From NCBI GenBank assembly GCA_041228345.1, contig CP166131.1:372001-436000 (forward strand): DNA of 64,000 nucleotides. Reading direction: 5' to 3'. The position numbers and the translations under genes are program-made. Positions within the stretch are counted from its first letter, which is position 1; each line of letters begins with the position of its first letter. The notes beneath the pieces were generated by a model. That model saw only the letters and a list, made by a program, of their open reading frames with translations. It had not been told where the DNA came from and made no database searches. The stretch comes from Alphaproteobacteria bacterium LSUCC0396 (GTDB lineage: Bacteria; Pseudomonadota; Alphaproteobacteria; Puniceispirillales; Puniceispirillaceae). Below are positions 30,718-38,562 of this stretch, in pieces.

Positions 30718-31557
30718 CTATAGCGCGCCAATAAATTTCCCTATCAGGTCGATCTGGTAATCCAGCATATGCCGCCCATAGTGCACCTTATGTCCAGCCA
30801 TTTTTGCCGCTGCCAGCCATCGTGTTTCGGCTGGCACCATGATAATATCGGCAATCACCGTTTCCGATCGCACCGCATCCAATGCCAACGGCAAATCATC
30901 ATCAGGCTTCAGGCCAAGGCTGGTGCCATTAATGATCATATCAGCATCCACGCCGTTACAATCAGCAAGCGGCATCGCAACCACCGCGGTAAAGCCAGTT
31001 TTTTCACCTAGCAACCGCGCCAGATTTTCGGCCTTTTCAACACTCCGGTTTGCGATAATCAATTTGCCAATTTTTGCCTCGGTCAATGCCGCCGCAATCG
31101 CCCGTGCAGCCCCGCCAGCACCAATTAGTAGAATTGTTCGACCAGCCAGCTGATACCCATTGCCAATACAGCCGGCCACAAATCCGGCGCCATCAAAATT
31201 ATCACCATGCATCAGGCCATCAGCATCAAAGCGAACCGCGTTGACCGCGCCGGTTAACTGCGCCGCCGTGCCCAGCGTATCGCATAAATCAGCCAGCGGC
31301 ATTTTATGCGGAATTGTCACCGCCAGCCCGCCAAAATTAGGCATCGCACGCAACCCGTCAATCACCCTAGCTAGCCGATCTGGCGGCGCCTCAATCGGTA
31401 CCATGATATGCGGCAAACCAGCCGCGGCAAAGCGCGGGTTAAACACCATTGGCGCCCGGACATGATCAACCGGATGCGCAATAACGCCAAAGATGCGCGT
31501 CGTGCCCTCAACCCATGGCATATCATCTGGCAATTTATGTTCCGGTGGCAAAGACAT
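30718..31557 (-). CDS. Shikimate dehydrogenase-like protein (AroE family, variant substrate site)
   Basis: An NADP-dependent oxidoreductase of the AroE/quinate-dehydrogenase family. The Rossmann GAGGAARAI motif, catalytic Lys in VTIPHKMP and Asp in DNFDGAGF are present. The N-terminal substrate loop, usually with an S-x-S that holds the shikimate carboxylate, reads HPVDHVRAPMVFN, so both serines are absent. This places it with SDH-like paralogues rather than clearly with biosynthetic AroE. I chose the ATG at 31557 (MSLPPEHKL); longer frames begin with GTG at 31611 and run through a hairpin. Confidence 0.78.
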   Translation of the reverse strand: MSLPPEHKLPDDMPWVEGTTRIFGVIAHPVDHVRAPMVFNPRFAAAGLPHIMVPIEAPPDRLARVIDGLRAMPNFGGLAVTIPHKMPLADLCDTLGTAAQLTGAVNAVRFDADGLMHGDNFDGAGFVAGCIGNGYQLAGRTILLIGAGGAARAIAAALTEAKIGKLIIANRSVEKAENLARLLGEKTGFTAVVAMPLADCNGVDADMIINGTSLGLKPDDDLPLALDAVRSETVIADIIMVPAETRWLAAAKMAGHKVHYGRHMLDYQIDLIGKFIGAL

Positions 31558-31577
31558 TAGCCCTGTTCCCATTGCAT

Positions 31578-31598
31578 AAGCGCCGTGGCACGGCGCTT
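31578..31598. promoter_or_regulatory. Perfect inverted repeat upstream of the AroE-like gene
   Basis: AAGCGCCGT and ACGGCGCTT form a perfect 9-base stem around GGC, 20 bases before the preferred start. It could be an operator or a leader hairpin. Confidence 0.6.
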
Positions 31599-31611
31599 GT
31601 CTTGAACCCAC

Positions 31612-31918
31612 GCTAAGGGCTCATCATCAACCGGCCAATCAACCGGCCACTAAATTGACGTCAAGCTATGCGCGCTATTGATGAAATGCAAGTCATGCCT
31701 GCCTTAATCCTAGCAAATCTTGGCCATATTTAGGCCAAGCTATGACCCCGAAATAAGCATTAGCACGCCTATTTTTGGCCTCTATTCACCATGATTATAT
31801 GCTGGTGACACCGGCATTGGCTGGGGCATCACCCACAGTCTTGGCGGGTGCCGGTGTCAACATGGACATCTCCATCAATGACAATTCTATGACAAAACAC
31901 GGCCAAAGGAACATCTTT
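31612..31918. other. Intergenic region between AroE-like and EF-hand genes
   Basis: 307 bases. It holds two tandem 12-base copies of atcaaccggcca (31626-31637 and 31638-31649) and a large inverted repeat at 31806-31859. I see no coding sequence before the ATG at 31919. Confidence 0.6.
31806..31859 (+). promoter_or_regulatory. 11-base inverted repeat in the EF-hand gene leader
   Basis: tgacaccggca (31806-31816) and tgccggtgtca (31849-31859) are perfect reverse complements separated by 32 bases, about 60 bases before the EF-hand start. It may form a leader stem-loop. Confidence 0.6.
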
Positions 31919-32296
31919 ATGAAACAGCGTTATTTTCCCTACATCATTGGCGCCAGCTTGCTTATCTCTGGCAGTATTATCACCGGACTTGCCAATGCCG
32001 ATATCGAAACGTCTGCGCACAAACGCGCCAAGGTTATGGCAAAGAAACTCGATACGAATAATGATGGTCTGATCACGCTTGATGAGCTGACCAGCCGTCA
32101 GGACCGGCGCTTTCAGCATCTCGACCGCGACAGGAATGGCACCCTCGACAAGTCCGAGTTCAACGCCCGTATGATCGCGATGTTTAACCGCATGGATATG
32201 AATGGCGATGGCGCCTTGGATGACAATGAAATGTCACAGATAAAACAGCACCATCATGGCAAAATGAACGGCAAGACGGGCCAGCATAACAGCTAA
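31919..32296 (+). CDS. Secreted EF-hand calcium-binding protein
   Basis: 125 residues: a hydrophobic signal peptide (about 1-25, ending near GLANA), then three EF-hand loops DTNNDGLITLDE, DRDRNGTLDKSE and DMNGDGALDDNE, then a His-rich end (KQHHHGKMNGK). It is expected in the periplasm and to bind Ca2+. The start at 31919 is supported by AAAGGA upstream and by the signal peptide; the frame is open further upstream. Partner unknown. Confidence 0.85.
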   Translation: MKQRYFPYIIGASLLISGSIITGLANADIETSAHKRAKVMAKKLDTNNDGLITLDELTSRQDRRFQHLDRDRNGTLDKSEFNARMIAMFNRMDMNGDGALDDNEMSQIKQHHHGKMNGKTGQHNS

Positions 32297-32314
32297 GCCG
32301 GCACCCGGTCTTTA

Positions 32315-32350
32315 CCATCTAACGGCCCATCTAACGGCCCAGCTACCGGC
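32315..32350. repeat. Three tandem copies of a 12-base unit
   Basis: ccatctaacggc occurs twice in a row, followed by ccagctaccggc. It fills the short gap between the convergent EF-hand and msrB genes. Confidence 0.9.
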
Positions 32351-32362
32351 CTTGGCGTACCG

Positions 32363-32767
32363 CTAATCGCTAGTGTCATCAATAAAATCGAGTGACGCAG
32401 AATTAATGCAATAGCGAAGGCCGGTTGGTTGTGGGCCATCGGGGAACACATGGCCCAGATGCGCATCACAGCGATCACAATGCACCTCGGTGCGGCGCAT
32501 AAAAAAGCTTTCATCTACGGTTTTGCCGATATTAGCCTCGTCAATTGGCGCGTAAAAACTAGGCCAGCCTGATCTTGAGTCAAATTTCGTATCGGATGAA
32601 AATAGCGGCGTTCCACAACAAATACAGTGATAGCTGCCCGCCTCATAATGCTTGTCAAGACGCCCGCTAAACGCTCTTTCGGTAGCATGATTACGGGTAA
32701 CCTGATATTGCTCCTCGGTCAGCTGCGCGCGCCACTCATCATCTGTTTTGACGATTTTTTCACTCAT
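32363..32767 (-). CDS. msrB: Peptide-methionine (R)-S-oxide reductase
   Basis: Repairs methionine-R-sulfoxide in proteins. The 134-residue protein has both zinc CxxC pairs (CICCGTPLF and [12 protein letters not shown]), the [11 protein letters not shown] block, and the catalytic Cys in [14 protein letters not shown] at 32767, 3 bases after the molybdoprotein stop, so the two genes are probably cotranscribed. Confidence 0.96.
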   Translation of the reverse strand: MSEKIVKTDDEWRAQLTEEQYQVTRNHATERAFSGRLDKHYEAGSYHCICCGTPLFSSDTKFDSRSGWPSFYAPIDEANIGKTVDESFFMRRTEVHCDRCDAHLGHVFPDGPQPTGLRYCINSASLDFIDDTSD

Positions 32768-32770
32768 ATT

Positions 32771-35098
32771 CTAGACCCTTTCATCATTGTGCCCTCGGGC
32801 CTGTTTGGCTCTCATGGCATTGAAAATCGCCAATGGTGTCGCTGGCATATCAATATGGGTTATGCCAAGCGCATCACAAATGGCCGAAATCATCGCTTGC
32901 GGCGCCCCAATGGCACCGGCCTCACCCGCCCCCTTGATGCCAAGCGCATTATTTGCACAAGGCGTATTGCGCATACTGATCTTGAAACCGGGAAAGTGAT
33001 CGGCACGTGGAAGCGCATAATCCATTAGTGAACCTGAGATAAGCTGACCCGACTCGTCATAGACAACATTTTCCAAAAGCGCCTGACCGACCCCTTGGGC
33101 AATGCCGCCATGTATCTGGCCAGCAAGCGTCATCGGGTTAATCACAAGCCCAAAATCATCAACCACATGATAGCTGACAATTTCAACCGCCGCGGTGGCC
33201 TGATCAATATCCACCTCGACAATATGGCATCCATAGGGATAGGTTGCCCCGTCGGTCTCATAAGGCTGCGCGCAATTCAGCCGGTGTAATGCGCCCGGCA
33301 CTGCAAGATGCCGGACAAGTTCTTCAAGCGCGATTGACTGGTTCGTATCCGCTCGCAAGAACAGGCCATCATCAAACCGCAAATCATCCGGATCACAACT
33401 CAGATGTTCGGCTGCAAATGGCATCGCGAGATCAATGATTTTTGCCGCTGCCAGTGCCGTTGCCGAACCAAGCACCGCGGTCATACGCGCACCGCCGGTT
33501 GTGCCGCGTGGGCTGCGGTTGGAGTCACCTTGAATGACGGTAATAAGATCAGCATCATACCCAAGCCGGTCTGAGAGAATTTGCGTTACTGTGGTCTGAT
33601 GCCCCTGCCCGTTACATTGCTGCGAGCCGTGTAGAATAATCCGCCCATCATCCTGAAATTCGATATCAACACCCTCATCAGCACCGCCGCCGCACTGTTC
33701 AAGATACATCCCAAAGCCGATACCGCGCAGCTTGCCCTGTTCCGCCGACGCTGCCTTGCGGCCGGCAAAACCGGCAACATCGGCGATGTCGATTGCCATT
33801 TCGAACAATTCCGTCATTTCACCGGAATCGATCACGCCCCCCGAAACCATTTCATAGGGGATTTGGCTTGACTTGATCATATTGACCCGGCGCACATCAA
33901 TGCGGCTTTTGCCGGTTTTAGCGGCGATATGGTCCATCAGCCGTTCAATCAGATAATTGGCCTCTGGGCGACCGGCACCGCGATAGGCGTCAATGGCTGG
34001 TGTGTTTGTCATGACGCCAATCACCCGCAGGCTTGCCGCTTGGATATCATAATTGGTGGTTAGGGTTCGGCTTCCCGATAAAGTCGGAATATAGGTTGAG
34101 TAATTCGACAGCCACGCACCAAGATTAGCGTGCGCGGTAACCTGAAGCGCCAATACACGGCCATCCTTATCAAACGCCGCACGCGCCCGTGACCGGTTAT
34201 CACGGCCATGCAAATCAGATACAAACCCGTCAGACCGTGCCTGCTGCCAGCGCACCATTTGCCCAAGACGCCGTGCCGCCCAAGCCACGCATACCTGTTC
34301 AGGATGCAGAAAAATCTTAAAGCCGAAACTGCCACCCACATCGCCAGTTTGAACCCTCACATCAGCGCGTTCCATTGATAGTGCTGTGGCAATCTGGTCG
34401 GCAATAACAACAGCGCCTTGTGTTCCGCACCAGATATCTAGCGTGCCATCACGCGCACCCGGCGCGGCAACAATCGGGCGGGTTTCCATCGAATTAATCA
34501 CAATGCGGTTATTCACCACATCAATCTCAATGATCTGATGTCCGGCCTTGGCGGCGTCATCCATCGCAACTTGGGCCTCGTCAAGTTTACCAGCCCCCCA
34601 TTCAAAGGCGATATTATTGGGATAACAGGCATAAAGCTGGGGTGCACCATCCTTCATCGCGGCGTAAATGTCGGTCACCGCGGGCATAGTTTCAAACTCT
34701 GCCTCGATCAACTCGACCGCAGAATTGGCAATCTCCTCAGTTTCGGCCACGACCATCGCAACGATATCACCAGCATGGCGATTGATATCACGCACCATGG
34801 CAGGCTTGCTGACAAGATGCATCTTGCCGCCACCGATCAATGGCGGTCGATATTGGCACTGAATGTCGCCGACCTTGTCAGCGTCAAGATCGGCTTGTGT
34901 CGCGACCAGATGAACCCCGCCCAGCTGCTGCGCTGGCGCTACGTCAAGCCGCACCAGCCGCGCATGCGCAAACGGGGCCCGCAAGAACGCAACACGCAAA
35001 CCCTGCCCGGGGGCAACATCATCGCTATAGCAGCCAGCCCCGACCAGCAACCGGCGATCTTCGATACGTGCAGTTGATTGTCCAATTCCAAATTTCAT
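32771..35098 (-). CDS. CoxL/xanthine-dehydrogenase-type molybdopterin subunit, encoded alone
   Basis: A 775-residue large subunit of the molybdenum hydroxylase family. An N-terminal a/b hammerhead domain (about 15-125) precedes the molybdopterin-binding domain, with GDVGGSFGFK and AIDAYRGAGRPEANYLIE. AYRGAGRPE is the form-II CoxL-type loop; the form-I carbon-monoxide dehydrogenase loop (AYRCSFR) is absent. Conserved active-site Glu is in IKGAGEAGAIGAPQA. No small 2Fe-2S or FAD subunit lies adjacent, which such enzymes normally need. The substrate is unknown. Confidence 0.88.
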   Translation of the reverse strand: MKFGIGQSTARIEDRRLLVGAGCYSDDVAPGQGLRVAFLRAPFAHARLVRLDVAPAQQLGGVHLVATQADLDADKVGDIQCQYRPPLIGGGKMHLVSKPAMVRDINRHAGDIVAMVVAETEEIANSAVELIEAEFETMPAVTDIYAAMKDGAPQLYACYPNNIAFEWGAGKLDEAQVAMDDAAKAGHQIIEIDVVNNRIVINSMETRPIVAAPGARDGTLDIWCGTQGAVVIADQIATALSMERADVRVQTGDVGGSFGFKIFLHPEQVCVAWAARRLGQMVRWQQARSDGFVSDLHGRDNRSRARAAFDKDGRVLALQVTAHANLGAWLSNYSTYIPTLSGSRTLTTNYDIQAASLRVIGVMTNTPAIDAYRGAGRPEANYLIERLMDHIAAKTGKSRIDVRRVNMIKSSQIPYEMVSGGVIDSGEMTELFEMAIDIADVAGFAGRKAASAEQGKLRGIGFGMYLEQCGGGADEGVDIEFQDDGRIILHGSQQCNGQGHQTTVTQILSDRLGYDADLITVIQGDSNRSPRGTTGGARMTAVLGSATALAAAKIIDLAMPFAAEHLSCDPDDLRFDDGLFLRADTNQSIALEELVRHLAVPGALHRLNCAQPYETDGATYPYGCHIVEVDIDQATAAVEIVSYHVVDDFGLVINPMTLAGQIHGGIAQGVGQALLENVVYDESGQLISGSLMDYALPRADHFPGFKISMRNTPCANNALGIKGAGEAGAIGAPQAMISAICDALGITHIDMPATPLAIFNAMRAKQARGHNDERV

Positions 35099-35172
35099 TT
35101 ATCTGGCGCTCCCACTTGATCTAGCGTCGTTCCGGCGGCCAACACGACCTGCCATAAGCCGAAGGCCCGTCG

Positions 35173-35778
35173 TTAGTCATTAAATTGGCGGTACGCCGCA
35201 TAAATACGGGTGCCGGTTGTTACCCAGCATAGCAGCCCGAACAGCAACGCCATGATACTGAAATAGTCAGGCCAGATAAGCATTGCAAGAAGCAGCAGAA
35301 CGGTTTCCGCGCCTTCGGTCAAGCCGCCAAGATAATAAAATGTTTTCTTGCCACGAATTTCAGTTGTGACCTGATGCTTTTCAGCAAGAATGGCAAAGCC
35401 GAGAAAGCTGCTGGCGGTGCCGATAAAGCTGAAAATCAGGAACGCTGCAGCGAGCGCATTTTCCGGCCGCGCCAGCGCAAAGGCAAATGGGATTGCACTG
35501 TAAAAAATAAAATCGCTGACAATATCAAGATAACCGCCAAAATCGCTGGACCGGCTAGCCCGCGCCACCGCCCCATCGATCCCATCAGCAATGCGGTTCA
35601 GCAACACCAGCCATAAGGCCGTTTGAAACATCTCAAATGTCACACAGCCTGCCGCAAGCAAACCAAAGCCAGCCCCAGCGAGTGTAACCTGATTAGCTGT
35701 AACCCCAAGCCTGACCAGAGCGCGCCCAACCGGATTTAACAGCTGGTCAATCATTGGCCGAATTTGGGCGTCAAACAT
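35173..35778 (-). CDS. CDP-alcohol phosphatidyltransferase
   Basis: A membrane enzyme that joins CDP-diacylglycerol (or similar) to an alcohol. The 201-residue protein has about six helices and the full motif DGIDGAVARASRSSDFGGYLDIVSD, matching D-x2-DG-x2-AR-x8-G-x3-D-x3-D. Which alcohol is used (serine, glycerol phosphate, inositol) cannot be told. It lies 5 bases after the decarboxylase-like gene on the same strand, in the position where pssA would be expected. Confidence 0.88.
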   Translation of the reverse strand: MFDAQIRPMIDQLLNPVGRALVRLGVTANQVTLAGAGFGLLAAGCVTFEMFQTALWLVLLNRIADGIDGAVARASRSSDFGGYLDIVSDFIFYSAIPFAFALARPENALAAAFLIFSFIGTASSFLGFAILAEKHQVTTEIRGKKTFYYLGGLTEGAETVLLLLAMLIWPDYFSIMALLFGLLCWVTTGTRIYAAYRQFND

Positions 35779-35783
35779 GATCT

Positions 35784-36479
35784 TTAACCCTGTTTGGAGG
35801 CAGGTCTGCGGGCGAATTGCGCCACCACAGTCTCACCAGCAATCACATGCTGGCCTCGCTTTATTGTGATTTTGCAATCAGCGGGCACATAAAGATCGAC
35901 CACCCCTGCGATGCGCGCCATCCCGATCGGACTGCCGGCCTGCACTAGCTTTCCTTCAGCCAAGCGGCAAACCAATTGACGCGCGGTCTTGCTGCCAAGC
36001 TGTACCAGCACAATATCGCGGTTAAACGCATCGCGAATATAGATTTCGCGCCGCTCATTCACCTGCCGTGCTGCCTGCCAGCTTGCCGGATTATCGCCCC
36101 ACGAGGTGAACAGCCCGGGCAGCAGCAGATTTTCAACAATATGGCCGGTGATCGGGCTGGTCTGCAATTGCAAGTCGCTAAGGCGTGTTTGAATGGTGAT
36201 GCACCGTGCCACGCCAGCCGTGTCACTCATCATGCCATCAGGGAAATTTGTTGTCGTAATATCCAGAATTAAGCCATCTGTAGGCGCATAGATCGACTGC
36301 TCGTCAGCTGCTGTTTGCCGGTTTGGCACCCGCAAACCATGCGCCAGCCACACCATGAGACCAAGCGCAAAACACCCTATCGGTAAAGAAATCAAACTGG
36401 TTACGATTGTTACAATCCCGGCCATAGCAAGCACCGGCCAGCCATCATCAGCGATTTTCCAGTCAGATCCAGATATCAT
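35784..36479 (-). CDS. Phosphatidylserine decarboxylase-like protein lacking the catalytic serine and histidine
   Basis: A 231-residue protein with two N-terminal membrane helices and the short (archaeal/alphaproteobacterial) Psd layout: YAPTDGLI corresponds to SPADG, then SPITGHIVENLLLPGLF, NERREIYI, and the C-terminal RIAGVVDLYVP. In active Psd the last block reads FGSRVDV and the Ser is cleaved to form the pyruvoyl group; here Gly-Ser is replaced by Ala-Gly. The usual N-V-H-V-N before the SP block reads L-Q-L-Q, losing the His. It should not self-process or decarboxylate by the known mechanism. Confidence 0.75.
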   Translation of the reverse strand: MISGSDWKIADDGWPVLAMAGIVTIVTSLISLPIGCFALGLMVWLAHGLRVPNRQTAADEQSIYAPTDGLILDITTTNFPDGMMSDTAGVARCITIQTRLSDLQLQTSPITGHIVENLLLPGLFTSWGDNPASWQAARQVNERREIYIRDAFNRDIVLVQLGSKTARQLVCRLAEGKLVQAGSPIGMARIAGVVDLYVPADCKITIKRGQHVIAGETVVAQFARRPASKQG

Positions 36480-36520
36480 CTTCTTGCCTCATTCACGACA
36501 CGAGGTTCGTTTCCGGCCTC

Positions 36521-36544
36521 AATAATAGCTCCAATAATAGCTCC
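36521..36544. repeat. Two tandem copies of a 12-base unit
   Basis: aataatagctcc is repeated exactly twice, followed by a diverged copy (agtaatc). It lies between the Psd-like and LysM genes. Confidence 0.9.
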
Positions 36545-36603
36545 AGTAATCATCTGGTTATCGGCTGGCCAATCCAAAATGCCGTTTGACAATGCCGATC
36601 GGT

Positions 36604-37719
36604 TTAATTTTGATCGGCGATTGGGCTGGTCGATTTTGGAACCGCAAAAATCTGCTTTGGGTAAATCAGGTTTGGATCGCTAATATCCTGCCGGTTGCGC
36701 CGCACGATATCGACATATTTCACCCCGTCACCTAGCTGATGATAGGCAATGCGCCACAAAGCATCACCTTTGTTCACAACGATCAGAGGCGAGCCATCCT
36801 GACCTTTGGCAAGGTCGCGCGCACTAATCGGCAGATCATAATGCGCAATCACCTGATTGGCCTCATCATAAAGCTCAAAGCGAAGATGGTTCACCTTCAC
36901 ATTGACATCCAGACTACCGGCAATTTGCCAATCCCCATCGGCAAGCACCAACGCCTCGCCAAAGCTACGCTTTGGATCAGTTGCCGTTACCTTGATGCCG
37001 CCGCGCGATGAGCCTGATATCAGAATATTACTCGCATCGCGCCAGACAATGGCACTTGGCGCCAGAGCGGCAAGCGGGGTTGCACCGATAACCGGCTGAG
37101 GCTCAGCAGCCGAGGTTTCTACAGTCGCATTATCGGGGCTGGTTGCCGGTTGCGCCAGATCGGCATCATCCGGCGACTGAATTAACACAGGCACTTCGGT
37201 GGCGGTTTCTGGCAATAGCGCAACCAAGGGCTTGGTGTCGGCATCTTGATATATTTCTAACGCCAGACTGCGATCGGCAAGCTCGGTCAAGCCGTCCGGA
37301 CGTTCCATTGCAACAGAAATGAGATGCTGGCCGGGTGCGAGCATTTTTTCCAGCACAATGACCCATTCACCACTGCCATCGGCAATCGTTTCGCCAAGCA
37401 GAATATCGCCTTCAAAAATACTGATTTTTGAATTCGGGGCAGCCGTACCGGCAAAGACTGCCGCACCATCAGGCTTGACCCGCGCCAGATCTATAATCAA
37501 TGGCGGTGGCGAGGCCGCACCGGTGCGCAAATTTGATTGCGGCGAGACTGAAGGATCGCTGCCTGCCGGTTCCAAAACCGTAGGCGCCGGCTTTGATATA
37601 TCAATTGATTGGCTTTGCGGCTCTATCTGCCGAGTTTCATCATCAAGAAACACCATCGAGAGCGCAATCGCAACCAGAACTCCACCAACCGCAAAAAGAA
37701 TGTAGAGTATCCAGCGCAC
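36604..37719 (-). CDS. LysM-domain protein with N-terminal membrane anchor
   Basis: 371 residues. A single N-terminal hydrophobic helix (about 3-24) suggests an inner-membrane anchor with a periplasmic body. Two Ig-like/beta-sandwich segments (FAGTAAPNSKISIFEGDILLGET and ISGSSRGGIKVTATD) are joined by a Pro/Ala/Thr-rich linker. A C-terminal LysM domain (about 315-365: VVNKGDALWRIAYHQLGDGVKYVDIVRRNRQDISDPNLIYPKQIFAVP) should bind peptidoglycan. The start is GTG. The exact function is unknown. Confidence 0.85.
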   Translation of the reverse strand: MRWILYILFAVGGVLVAIALSMVFLDDETRQIEPQSQSIDISKPAPTVLEPAGSDPSVSPQSNLRTGAASPPPLIIDLARVKPDGAAVFAGTAAPNSKISIFEGDILLGETIADGSGEWVIVLEKMLAPGQHLISVAMERPDGLTELADRSLALEIYQDADTKPLVALLPETATEVPVLIQSPDDADLAQPATSPDNATVETSAAEPQPVIGATPLAALAPSAIVWRDASNILISGSSRGGIKVTATDPKRSFGEALVLADGDWQIAGSLDVNVKVNHLRFELYDEANQVIAHYDLPISARDLAKGQDGSPLIVVNKGDALWRIAYHQLGDGVKYVDIVRRNRQDISDPNLIYPKQIFAVPKSTSPIADQN

Positions 37720-37825
37720 TTATGTGGTTTCCTGTCCCATCGAGATTGACTGTTAACAGAGTAATCCTAATTGCGTTAAGGTTCAATGTCAGTTAGGTGC
37801 AGGTCTGGTATTAAAAGGATTCCGA

Positions 37826-38389
37826 ATGAAAAAAGTTTGTGTATTTACAGGTGCCGCAGCCGGCACCAACCCAACCTATAAGGATGGTGCCTATCAATTG
37901 GGCCAGATGATCGGATCGCGTGGTTTGGGGCTGGTCTATGGTGGCGGTAAACGAGGCCTGATGGGCGCTGTCGCTGATGGGGTGTTGGCCGTCGACGGCC
38001 GCGTTACCGGCATTATTCCCCAGTTTCTGGACAATGTAGAGGTTGGGCATAAAGGCGTTACCGACCTTCATATTATCGATTCAATGCATGAGCGCAAAGC
38101 CATGATGTATGATATGGCTGACGCCTTTATCATTCTTCCGGGCGGGCTTGGCACGTTGGATGAAACGATGGAGATCATCACATGGCGACAATTGGGACTG
38201 CATAAAAAACCGATTATCATCGTCAATCTAAACGGCTATTGGGATTCAATGCTGACCATGTTTCAAAACATTATTGATCAGGGCTTTATGCATCACGGTC
38301 ACACTGGTCATTTCGATCATGTTGATGATCTGGACAGTTTAATGGACCAGCTTGATACCATTTTCCCGCCAGATCAAACGCGTATATGA
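37826..38389 (+). CDS. LOG family protein (cytokinin riboside 5'-monophosphate phosphoribohydrolase type)
   Basis: A 187-residue Rossmann-like protein. It has the GGGKRGLMGAVADG dinucleotide-like loop and the LOG signature PGGLGTLDETMEIITWRQLG. Members cleave nucleoside 5'-monophosphates to base and ribose 5-phosphate; the substrate range in bacteria is broad, and cytokinin activation is only the plant role. Divergent from the LysM gene, with about 100 bases between the starts. Confidence 0.9.
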   Translation: MKKVCVFTGAAAGTNPTYKDGAYQLGQMIGSRGLGLVYGGGKRGLMGAVADGVLAVDGRVTGIIPQFLDNVEVGHKGVTDLHIIDSMHERKAMMYDMADAFIILPGGLGTLDETMEIITWRQLGLHKKPIIIVNLNGYWDSMLTMFQNIIDQGFMHHGHTGHFDHVDDLDSLMDQLDTIFPPDQTRI

Positions 38390-38562
38390 CGCCTGATATC
38401 CGGCAAAAGAACCCCCGATAATGACAGATGGACACTGACTCAATCCGACCAAATATCATTATCAGGGCAATATCAAGGGCGAAATCACCGTATGATTTGA
38501 AATCTTTAATGTAACCGCCACGTCGGCAAGAGGCTGCTGGCCTTTGCTCTCGCGGCAATTCC

